Assembly: GCF_050436995.1 (NCBI RefSeq)
Contig: NC_134747.1
Coordinates: 6,207,501 to 6,271,500 of the forward strand
Direction: 5' to 3'
DNA from: Anticarsia gemmatalis
Lineage: Eukaryota; Arthropoda; Insecta; Lepidoptera; Erebidae
DNA length: 64,000 nucleotides
Below the pieces are notes generated by a model that saw only the letters and a program-made list of their open reading frames with translations, was not told the origin of the DNA and made no database searches. Shown here one piece after another: positions 14,001 through 23,070 of this stretch; the first letter of the stretch is position 1; every line of letters begins with the position of its first letter. A program made the translations under genes and the position numbers.

Positions 14001-17000
14001 TCTGTGAACAATATTTTTCATAAGTATAGTAAAACAAGATTCAAAAATATTCCTAATTTTACAGTCCTAGTTTTAGTCAATGACTGAATTTTGGTAAAAT
14101 TGTTACATATTCATTTGATTTCTGGTCTTGAACTATATTTATTCTAATCCTTATCAAAATCAACTCAGTAATTTGACGGCAAAAGCGTGTCAATCAAGCA
14201 GATTTTTCAATTAATAAAATTAATATGGAAGTTTATGTATGTTAACTCCCTGAAGCAGTTTTTGAGTAGCAAAACTCACTATATTATATTATATTCACTG
14301 AACAATTCCTAATTAAAAATTTGAATAGACTGCCTAACTAAACCAAGTTTTAACAATCCATGCATACATTAATTAGTAAATCGCTTATTTAATTATGTTT
14401 ATTTTTTGAAAAAAAATAAACATTATTTAATGGCACTCAACGGCAACGACCGGTGACCGTGAGATTTTTATAACAATGTCTACATAACTAATAACATTTT
14501 CAAAAAATTAAGAAGTAAACCTACTTAGTTAAAATAAAATAGGCAAAAAACACGAATTATTTTTAAGTTTCATAAGTAAATACAAAATAGTTAGGTACAT
14601 AGAACATACATATACAGGGTGTAAACGACAGCCTACCGAAAACGAAAAAAAATGACTTTAGACACGATTCTGGTGCTTATGGCGTTGAAAATTTTCATCG
14701 GTTTTTTCTTGATTTTTCCGACTTTTTATGCGTTTTTTTTTATTTTTTCTGGTATTATTTCGTTAATACTACACAATGCAACATGAATATGAAAATAAAA
14801 CCGTCATATTACTGTTTTTCACAAAAAACAGCAATGGATTAAAACAACGTATAAATTCGCTATCAGCTGTTCGGCCAACGACACCGCGCCGGCGGCGGCC
14901 GGCCGCGACGGTCGACGTCACACCGCTTACCTACGCGCGCCACACAGACACGATTACGCACACAGCTGTCAACCTCACACTCACTAGTATGCAGCGTTAC
15001 TTAGTATTTGTTCTATGTTAAAAATGAAAATTACATAATTATCCCGCTCTCCGATAAAAGGTAAATTCATAAGATTTAAAATGTGTGATATCTTATTATT
15101 ACACGTACAAATACATACAGAACAACAAAAAATCCTATTGATATTCTTTAGCGCTATAAAAATCTCTTATAAACAATTTAACATGTATTGTCGCTTTGTT
15201 CCATTTGTTCTTGCAAAATTCTATTCGATATTTACACGCTCATTCATACTTCATACAAGCGCGGTGCGACTCGAAAAGTAGATGGCCGTAGTGACGCGTG
15301 ACGCCGCGACCGCGCGTGGATGTTACATAGATGGGATGCGGCAAAATGGATGCTAAGTAATTCTCCGGGGATTATGAATTATGATAAGTTAGTTTCTCTG
15401 ATAAGAATATTAATGGATATTGATTGTTATCATTGTTATGTACCTACATTTTTTATGGTTTAATTAAATAAACGTTTCGTGTTTATTTTATTTACTTTAA
15501 GCTGATTTTATGTTATAAATATCAAAGTTTTTTAAACTTACATCAATAATGTTTGTAATGTTATTTGGTATTTGAATAAAACTACAATGCAACCAGTAAC
15601 AACTGTGACAAGTAAAAATAGTAATGCCACATCAATATTTTATTGAATCTAATCTCTCGCTGGGATCCTAACTCGTCGCTCGTCACCAAATCGGCGGCGC
15701 GCGGGCGGACGGCGCGGAGGGAGCGGGTGGCGCGGGCGAGGGGCGGCGCGAGTGAGCGGAGAGGCGCCCGCGCCGGCGGCTCTCTTTGATCGATAGTTCG
15801 AGCAATTCGCTCGCGGAAGACGGAAGCTCTTCACCGGTGTCGTTCGTTATGTCCTATTCGTCGTGTCGTGTGTGAACTGCTGTTTATTATTACTTGTTAT
15901 TGTTCCGGTTTTGAGTTGTTAGTGTTTTTATTGTTATTATTTTTGTTGTTATTGTTTTCAAAGTGCAGTTGTGTTCGTAAATAGGAAGAAATGTTGATGT
16001 GTTATGTATGGTGAAGCACGTGGAAGTGCACGGCGTGCTCTGCACCTGTACGTCCGGATCCAAAGATACTCAAACTCTCGCCATACACCAGGTATTTGCG
16101 TGTTGATAGACATTGATAACAATTTGTTTTAGCACTTCCTTATTATTGGTTACGTTTTGCTATTATTTTTTGATTTCACGTAAGCCAAGTAGGTACCTAC
16201 CTACTTACAATTTTACTATGAGCTATTGTAACATACGGGCCTACTTACGATACCATAAACGATACATAAGATTGTTATCTAATGATAGCGTTGCATACTA
16301 GTGAGCGCATAGACGTGGTGGTACGCGTATGTACCTACGACGCGTCGCGACATGTCGTCGCTCAGCGCGCCGCCGCCGCCAGAAATCTCGTAGGCATGCG
16401 CGGAGATACATCGCGTTGTTCACTATACATTGAACGCTCAAAAATGACTAACTCGGGAACCAATCATTTCCGAGAAATATCGTTGGAGTAAATTTCGCGC
16501 ATACAGTGTCACAAACTTACCAGTAAAGTTTTCGGTTAGCTGTCATTTACACCCTGTATAACATTATACTTGTTATACCCGAAGATACAGGCAGAGGTGT
16601 ATGGAATAAACCCGTGTTTCGCCATTAACATTTATAGTCCTATGTAATAGGGCGAGTCTATTGCCATATATTGGGCACGTTAGGTACGCATGTACTCTTA
16701 ATAACAGTATCTAGATAAACTCGAGTCTCGAAATTAATGTAGTGTTTGATATAAATGTAGATTAGCAGTGATAAAGTAGCCGATGTCAACAAAAACTGTT
16801 TACACAAAGGACAATAAACAAGGTGAGATAAACCGTTAATGAGTTTCTAAAGATTACCACGATTACCGGCCTGGAAAATATTATTTGTACCCAAAATCTA
16901 AACATGATCGCATCGCTATGTATTTTAACCTATTCAAGAAGAAAAAGGTTGTCAATTTGACTTGTACTATTTTTTTGCTTACAACTTTGTCTATCATTAG

Positions 17001-17846
17001 CATAAGGCATATATTCAGCTATTTAAAATTATACTTTATAAACTACATAGTCCACCTATTAATGTAAGTCGCACGAAAGTCCGCTCAGTAGATTTTTTGG
17101 TTCATTGAAAGTATAGATCACATTTCAAGCCTATACAACATTTTGGAAGATTGAATGTAATTCTTATTAGCCTTGATTTACGATTAGTATTATATGACGA
17201 AGTAATGAGTAAACTACAAACTAACCAGATTAATTTGAGTATGTTTTTCTGAGTTTACTTTGTAGTTAATAGGTCTGTCTGCTACGTGATGTACTATCAA
17301 TTAATTCGCTTGGCCCAATAAATAAAACACTGTGACATTTTCACATAAACAACAATATGAACAATCCTAGTCAACAAATAGAAATGGCTATGTACATCCT
17401 CAGTAGACATAAGTCGTGTGCAGAACAACCGGCTTATGTTATGCAATATCTGTCAATGAATTTGTGTAAAAAATCTAGGTCTCATGTTATTAAGGATGCA
17501 ATTTGTTGCTTAGTAAAATGTTTAAACTCCTTATAAAATTTGTTGAACATAAAATGATAGTGAGGCTCGAACACCTGTTAAATCTACTTGGTATAATAAA
17601 GTTATGCTAATCGCTTTAGTATCCAAAAAAATCTACAGCAAAATTGCGGAATTACCGCATTATTATCTTTTAAATAACAAATGATTAGAGTACTATTGTG
17701 ATGTTGTTACCTGTCCTCGCTCTCAAGTGCGGCTGCTTGGAGATCCATTCCTTCAAGTGCTGCAAGTCCGTTGGCACTGTCTTCGGGTTCTCGTTCAACT
17801 CATCCTTAGCTATTTTAGCCAACTCCGGTGACAACTCGCGAATCAT
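8042..17846 (-). CDS. CRAL-TRIO lipid-transfer protein B (alpha-tocopherol transfer protein-like), 304 aa
   Basis: Seven exons, in translation order: 17711-17846, 13842-14001, 12173-12302, 9990-10118, 9695-9805, 9237-9339, 8042-8187. They total 915 nt with stop TGA at 8042-8044. Intron phases 1,2,0,0,0,1 equal those of genes C and D. The N-terminal motif DDQWLIALLRGCKFSLER begins at residue 46, and VEDD, then VVDYEGVTMTHLAQ near residues 159-172, mark the lipid-binding domain. This is the most divergent copy. The loop usually reading FLQMTP is LAQAPP, and the C-terminal half of the last exon reads RIGAPVAADLMAEGSFRKLDID, so the usual 'MFG' before GSFR is lost. Introns 1 to 3 are unusually long (about 3.7, 1.5 and 2.1 kb) and hold a DNA transposon, a 5S-like SINE, a MITE and a retrotransposon tail. 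There is no frameshift or stop, so it appears functional. The ligand is unknown. Confidence 0.92.
8995..9060 (+). repeat. Short fragment of a common lepidopteran repeat
   Basis: The phrase 'agtcccactgctgggcaaac' followed by 'ctcccctctttctttcc' is the hallmark of a dispersed lepidopteran repeat. Only about 60 bases are recognisable. It lies in intron 6 of CRAL-TRIO gene B. Confidence 0.45.
10176..10430 (+). mobile_element. CTAGCTGACC-type retrotransposon-tail repeat, copy 2
   Basis: It lies inside intron 3 of CRAL-TRIO gene B. It is very close to copy 1 (6969-7245) across the head, the 'tactccgctcctaatgaccg' segment and the final 'acaaacaaacaaactcttca' plus 'ctttataatattagta' tail. It is inserted antisense to the host gene. 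Confidence 0.78.
10561..10695. mobile_element. MITE-like element, degenerate copy
   Basis: Segments 'tttgacatttcaatgtac', 'ctagaggcgctcatcagatt' and 'ctcgatagctagccagttgt' match, in the same order, the reverse complement of the element at 42561-42743. The terminal inverted repeats are less clear in this copy. It is intronic in CRAL-TRIO gene B. Confidence 0.6.
11431..11495. repeat. 20-bp perfect inverted repeat
   Basis: 'ataatagaatacgggaatta' at 11431-11450 is repeated as its exact reverse complement at 11476-11495, with a 25-bp spacer. It is intronic in CRAL-TRIO gene B. It could be a small foldback element or a cruciform-forming site. Confidence 0.75.
13420..13772 (-). mobile_element. 5S-rRNA-like SINE
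   Basis: Read on the minus strand, the element contains 'gaggttaagct' (plus 13718-13726 region) and then 'ggatgggtgacc' (plus 13683-13694). Their order and spacing match the internal promoter of 5S rRNA (intermediate element and box C). The body continues with the unit rich in 'ctggtatccagctgcatccg' known as a dispersed repeat in noctuid moths. It lies in intron 2 of CRAL-TRIO gene B, in the same orientation as that gene. The 5S origin is inferred from these motifs only. Confidence 0.65.
15690..15785. other. Very GC-rich, CpG-dense island within the transposon
   Basis: The bases from about 15690 to 15785 are almost all G and C, with many CG dinucleotides (for example 'gcgcgggcggacggcgcgga'), in a window that is otherwise strongly AT-rich. 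It lies just upstream of the transposase-like fragment, so it may be the element's promoter and 5' leader. Confidence 0.6.
15985..16090 (+). pseudogene. Broken DUF4817-like helix-turn-helix fragment inside the transposon
   Basis: From 16004 the plus strand encodes MYGEARGSARRALHLYV, and further on SNSRHTP. This resembles the YGxxxGNAxxAxxLYxxxxPxRRHP signature of the DUF4817 helix-turn-helix domain. Just upstream, at 15985-16005, another frame reads EEMLMCY, the usual lead-in, so a single-base shift separates the two parts. The frame then runs into a stop after 16130. A GT donor-like site follows at 16091. It is probably the start of a dead transposase gene. The match is from memory of the motif, not from a search. 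Confidence 0.5.
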
Positions 17847-19263
17847 TGTTTACAAATCATATAATTTGAAGGCTACACGAAAAAATAACATTAATGTATA
17901 CTTTATGTAAAATATTTCACACTAAATAATACACAATATTTGAACAAAAAATGAGCATGATTTCCATGTCTTGTCCAAATTTATTGTTTACAAAAATAAC
18001 AAATGTGCAAATATGTCAGAGAGTATAAATTTATGATTTTCACAAACTAGAAAGACGTATGTGTTTTTAAGAGCGGAAAATATGCAATCATTTAAACGAT
18101 TTTATGTATATGACATTATAGTGTGACAAAAGTAATAAAATAATGGAAAGTAGAACGGTACGTACCTATCGTTTGTCTGCGCGGGCTGTGTATCGACTAA
18201 CTGATAAAGTACAGGCGTTATCACAATCGCGTTGTGACACCGACTTGCCAATATAAAGTAATGATAGACTGATACGAGCTCACGGATCACGCTTACTTTG
18301 TGACGATTATTATTATATTCGTGATGTGTAAAACAGCCTGATATTGATTACAGACTGAGCCATGCACCTTGTTTCTATGGTATGACGTAACCGCCTATTC
18401 AGCCGCTAAATTGCGTTAACTACCGTCAAGGTCTTAAATTCAACTAATTGCTGTATTAATCTCAGACTAATTATAGTGTTACTTTATAAAAATATATATA
18501 TTTGTCAATTTATTACAGGCCTTTTCAATTTACGTCAAATATAAATGTGAATGCATTAAATCGTAAATAAAATACGTTAACATCTCAAGACCTTACATAT
18601 TATTATATTAAGCCTTTATTGTCACAATCTCTTTATAACAAACTTAAGATTATTTTCTTGTAACTGACATCATATTTTGCCTTTCTAGAGTTATTTTCTT
18701 GGTGGACTGGCTTGAATTCTATGGATATCAGACTATCTATCAATAGTACAAACTTACCCTGTAAGTTTAACGGTTAAATAACTAAATCTTGTCATTAATT
18801 TGACAATGTAATATAAGCCATAGCATCTTAGGATTCTCAGGAAACGACATTGACTAAGTTGAATTAAATAGGCTTTACTAACTTTTCGTCAAAAAAAAAC
18901 ATCAAGTACTGACGAATACAAAATAAAAATCATAAAAATAGTGTTATAATTATTTTATTGCGCGGAAGTAGTTTTCCATGTGAGATCAAACCTGAGGTCG
19001 AGATAAACCATCTAATTGCTACTGCAATTTTATTGTTGCGAATAATTTAATAAACAAGGTACTTTACAATATTGCTATAACATCAAAGACTTCGCAAATA
19101 ACATTTTTTACAAAGAAAACAAACTTTGTAGCAATTACTTACTTACATTATTTTCCCGAGTTACCTACATGATATTCATCGTTTTAAATAGTTTGAGATT
19201 CTAATTTGTGACTTTCCGACGAAAACAAATAAAGAACAGTTTTACAAACAGCTATTTAAATGC
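17847..19263. other. Intergenic region between CRAL-TRIO genes B and C
   Basis: 1.4 kb of AT-rich sequence. It should hold the promoter of gene B and the 3' end of gene C. A minus-strand AATAAA (plus tttatt near 19029-19034) lies about 230 nt past the gene C stop. No exon or strong repeat was seen. Confidence 0.5.
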
Positions 19264-21799
19264 CTAGTCTACATCAAGTTTCCTAAACGATCCTTGTACA
19301 CCGAACATTCTCTCAGGGGTCTTAGGATTGCCGGGCCGTTTAGTCTCATCTGTTCCATATTTCATGTCGTCGTCCAACCACGATTCGTATTCATCTATTT
19401 TCTTCATCCAGTAATCTGTTTATAAAAAACAAAATGATCTCATCAATATTAACGGGACGTTCGCATCAAAATTCACCACTAGCTTACAAGAAATAGGCCT
19501 TGAAAGAAGGATTTACTCTTTTTTGAATATATCTTAGATTGACGAATAAACGCTACGAAATATAAAATGTATTAATGTTGTTTTTTACCTGTGATTTCTT
19601 CAGCAGTGCCACCATTTCCACCGTATTCAACAGGTAGAGTTTCTTTAGGAATGTGTTCGTATAACACAGTCATATCCCTACTGTGCACGAATATCTAAAA
19701 AATACGAAATTAGTAAATATGTATTCGTAATATTGGTCACCAAATTATGCATTTTATGACTACTTACTTTCTTTCTATGTTTTTCATTGAGAAGTTTCAC
19801 AGCAAAATTGAATATGCTTTCGAAAACTGGTAATGAGTTGATATAATGTAAAGTTTTTAGCCTCAGTGGAGACGCATCCTAGAAGAGAAGATATTTATAT
19901 TTTATTTAATGATTTATTATTTAAACCTATTTTAAAGTAACGTCGACTAATAATTGAAACTAACATTATTAAAATATGTTTACATAATAACATTTCAATA
20001 AATATAGTTTCATATAAAAATAGTTTCATATAGTTTTTTTGTTTACCTGGCCAGCAATAATCAACTTTTTAATTTGTGTCGGTGTCATTTGCAGGAAGTG
20101 AGTCGTGGTGATGCCCTCTAAGTCCACAATATTTATAGCTCCATTTACTAAGAAGTTATCATCTTCTAAGTACATTATCTGAAATATCATTAAGTTTAAG
20201 TATTTGTTTACATTAAACATCTTCGCAAAGATTATTGCAATTATGCGCTATTTACGTTAGTTTGTTTGTTGTGTCTCTGGACCACGCATTTAATTAAATC
20301 GCAAACTGCACAAACTATTACGCAAGACAATGTAGAAAAATGCATTAAATCTATGAAAGTGTTATATCTTTGAAAAGTTTTATTAAAGCTTTACTAAGTT
20401 ACATACCTGCTGAATAATATGACAAAACGAAAAGAATTCCGACATTGTAATTTTATTGGGGTCGTATAAACTTGGCTTGACAAGTACCACTCTAGGGTCC
20501 TCGGGTCTTGCCAGTTTCGGCAACACTAACACCGCCCTAAAAGAAAAATATACCTTATTTAAAGATATTTCATGATGAAGCAACCGTGTTAAGGTCAAGG
20601 TCATAATGAACGTCATATAATATAATTATATGTATGTTCCGTGTATATTGTGAGTTCAATAAACTCATTTGATAGCGCGAATTGTGCCAAACATGTGAAC
20701 TTTGATCTTATTGAAGAAAATCTTATCTGTGTGAACGAGAATATGCATATACTAGATAGTTATATTTAATTCTTTAAAAATATATAGGTAATTAATTTAA
20801 TCTCACACTTCCTTAAGTGTGAGATTAAATTAATTACCTATATATTTAAGTACCAAGTACCAGGTTTCTCTTTTCTATAATAAGAACAAATATATAAAAG
20901 GGCATAAATATTTTGTTTTTTTTCCCTTTTCTTAGAAAATATGACTTTCACATAACGTAAAAGTCATGTGTCCCGAAGAACTTAAAACAATGGTTAAGGT
21001 TCTAAAGGGGTTCTGAGTTTGTAAGCGTATCTAATTTCTAAATGATTACTTACCCTGATTTCATCAATTCTCTAAACCTGGGATCCCTTGGTCTAAACGC
21101 GAATAAGTCTGGTGAGATGTTTCTTAGAGAATAATACAAATCCATTTTTTCCTTCGCTCGTTCTAGGCTGTGTTTACATCCTCTTACGAAGGCTGCTAAC
21201 CATTGATCCTCTATAATAAGTAATAAGTTTTTACACTCAACTGTATTAATTTTGTTATAGTTTTATTATTACTATATGAAACAGCGAGTACATAACATAC
21301 AGTAGTTGTTTAATATTTTAACTTAAGTTTCTATAGTAGTATAGAGGCAGACAAACATGTGCAATCTGCGGAACTGGGATAAGCGAATTGTTATCAAAGC
21401 CAACTGATGTCTGTTTTACGGATACAAATTCTGCGGCGAATACAAATAATATTCATTAAATTTAATTTTGATATTTACTTTGAAATCCCACCTAAGCCGC
21501 AGTTAGTTAATTGTCATAGTTGGAAAAAGAAATATTGTTAATTACTTTTATTTACTTTGCTGAATTTTAGGCGTCCATAACCCAGCTCTCCTAATTGGTT
21601 ATTTGTTATGCAAGTTGTAAAAATGTAATGGACACTTATTATGAACATAATCACCTGTTCGGGCTATCAAATGAGGCTGTTTCTTAATCCACTCTTTTAG
21701 ATGTCGTATTCCATCTTCAAGTTTCTTCGGAGTTTCGTTCAGCTCCAACTCCGCTTTCTTCCTTAATTCTGGACATAACGGCCTCACTTGCACTTCCAT
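19264..21799 (-). CDS. CRAL-TRIO lipid-transfer protein C (alpha-tocopherol transfer protein-like), 310 aa
   Basis: Seven exons, in translation order: 21655-21799, 21054-21210, 20407-20536, 20047-20178, 19768-19878, 19589-19694, 19264-19415. They total 933 nt, stop TAG at 19264-19266. All introns are GT-AG with phases 1,2,0,0,0,1. The CRAL-TRIO N-terminal motif EDQWLAAFVRGCKHSLER starts at residue 49. The lipid-binding domain carries the exon-4 block YLEDDNFLVNGAINIVDLEG (residues 147-166) followed by HFLQMTP. The C-terminus reads MFGVQGSFRKLDVD. No signal peptide or membrane helix is apparent. It is compact (2.5 kb) compared with gene B. Gene D is its closest neighbour in exon size: exons 2 to 7 have identical lengths, so C and D are probably the most recent duplicates or the best-preserved copies. 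The start codon gives MEVQVRPLCPELRKKAELE, matching the helix that opens the other paralogues. Confidence 0.93.
20778..20847. repeat. Perfect 33-bp inverted repeat (hairpin) in an intron
   Basis: The arm at 20778-20810 is the exact reverse complement of the arm at 20815-20847, with only a 4-base loop. It lies in intron 2 of CRAL-TRIO gene C. The tiny loop argues against an ordinary microRNA precursor. A small foldback element is more likely. Confidence 0.85.
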
Positions 21800-22126
21800 G
21801 ACTTACAAATTTGCTTAACTTTACTCTGATTTAAATATACAAAATGAAAACGAAAACAATTTTCAAAAATATAAAATTTCGATTTTACAATGACTCAATT
21901 AATTCAAATAAATTATTTAATATGCAAGGCGCTCTCACACGCACTTTAAAAATTTAGATTATTTTCTAAAATTAGTATAATAATGATAAAAAGGGGTCAC
22001 AGTTTGTGATTTGTCACACCACTGCACTGCACAGTTGGAGCACGACTGTACGAGTGATTACCAAGCAGGTCGGATATGAGGTCGGAACAAGATCAACACA
22101 CTTAATAAGTGAATGTGTATATTTGT
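21800..22126. other. Upstream region of CRAL-TRIO gene C
   Basis: AT-rich sequence directly upstream of the gene C start codon, probably its promoter and 5' UTR. No TATA box or initiator could be assigned with confidence. Confidence 0.4.
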
Positions 22127-22350
22127 CGTCCTCCGTGGCGCAGCGGTTTAGGTCGCCACGCCGAAACCATTGTATCGGGTTCGTGTCGGGTCATGGGTTC
22201 GATTCCCACACGGAGCAATTGTTTGTGCGATCCGCAAATAATTGATCCGGGTCTGGTTGTGCTTTGTATCCGTTGTTTGTATGTTTGTAAAAGTCCACGC
22301 GACACAAGAGCAATTCTAAGTGTGGGAATTGTCTTTTAAAACAAAAAAAA
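22127..22350 (+). mobile_element. tRNA-derived SINE
   Basis: The tRNA-like head has a box A-like 'tggcgcagcggtttagg' at 22136-22152 and a box B 'gggttcgattccc' at 22195-22207, with normal tRNA spacing. The body continues with 'tgatccgggtctggttgtgc' and ends in an A-rich tail near 22340-22352. It is a SINE and not a tRNA gene: the head runs straight into an unrelated body and a 3' acceptor stem is not closed cleanly. It lies between CRAL-TRIO genes C and D. Confidence 0.8.
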
Positions 22351-23070
22351 TAGAAAACAAAAAATTCGCTAACGTAGGTCGCTAATGCACAGTGGTCATA
22401 AGGCAAAGGATTGCTGTATCGGGTATCGAGTTTGTAACCCGAGACTGGACTCGGTTAGGCTAAAAGTTGATTCCGAGTTATTTTCTCAAGAATTTCTAAG
22501 TGATTGCTCGACATGACGTACTGTGTTTTCAGGGCTAAATCGTTGTCAATCTAAAATTTTAATTCGTATATAATAAAGATAGGCACTGCACTCTTTAGTT
22601 GAAATTATTTCACATGACTCGAATTCGAATTTTATTCAATGATAATAATAAAATTTTGATAATTATCCGACAGACACCAATCAATGATAAATCATTTCCA
22701 ACTAACAAAGGTAACACTTTTATAGAGGGTTAATGGCAAAGGTACCGTTAGTTGCATTATGAATTATGCTAAATCCAATAGACCCCTTTCTTAGCCGACT
22801 GTTGGTATTATATCAATTAACTTTATCTTATCACCAAGCTTAATCTTATAGGTATTATTATGTACACTTAAATGAAAAATTATGTCCAGTTAAAACACTG
22901 TTTTATATTTTTGTCGCGTCATGCTGACATTTGAAATTATGATCATAAAATTAATTGCATAGCTGACAAATCATACCTATATTTTGGGTGTTAATGCAAA
23001 GAGTATGCTGCGTTTCACCATGTATTTGTTTAAAAAGGGGTATAAAAAGTAATATCTAGGGTTAAGTAGT
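22351..23070. other. 3' flank of CRAL-TRIO gene D
   Basis: AT-rich sequence between the SINE and the gene D stop codon. About 22385-22470 ('gcacagtggtcataaggcaa' and onward) has the look of another degraded SINE head but is not assigned. No exon seen. Confidence 0.4.

Larger units (their letters stand above)
14611..16560 (+). mobile_element. DNA transposon with 33-bp terminal inverted repeats, decayed
   Basis: The left end 'tatacagggtgtaaacgaca' and onward (14611-14643) pairs with the right end (16528-16560), whose reverse complement is identical at 30 of 33 positions. The termini read TACAGGGTG...CACCCTGTA, with TA outside both, which suggests a TA target duplication as in Tc1/mariner-like elements. 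Inside is a GC-rich block and a short frame resembling the helix-turn-helix (DUF4817-type) N-terminus of transposase-like proteins, broken by a frameshift. No DDE catalytic domain is found, so this copy is non-autonomous. It sits in intron 1 of CRAL-TRIO gene B. Confidence 0.82.

Noticed and set aside
15649..15834. Minus-strand 61-codon ORF rich in Arg, Pro and Ala
   Set aside because: It is a by-product of the extreme GC content of this block; no start context or homology is seen.
16012..16092. Plus-strand frame MVKHVEVHGVLCTCT ending at a GT donor, first read as the first exon of a host gene
   Set aside because: It lies wholly inside the terminal-inverted-repeat element, and another frame of the same bases matches a transposase-type helix-turn-helix, which explains it better.
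22127..22210. tRNA-like sequence with box A and box B
   Set aside because: No clean acceptor stem, and the sequence continues into a repeat body with an A-rich tail, so it is a SINE head rather than a tRNA gene.
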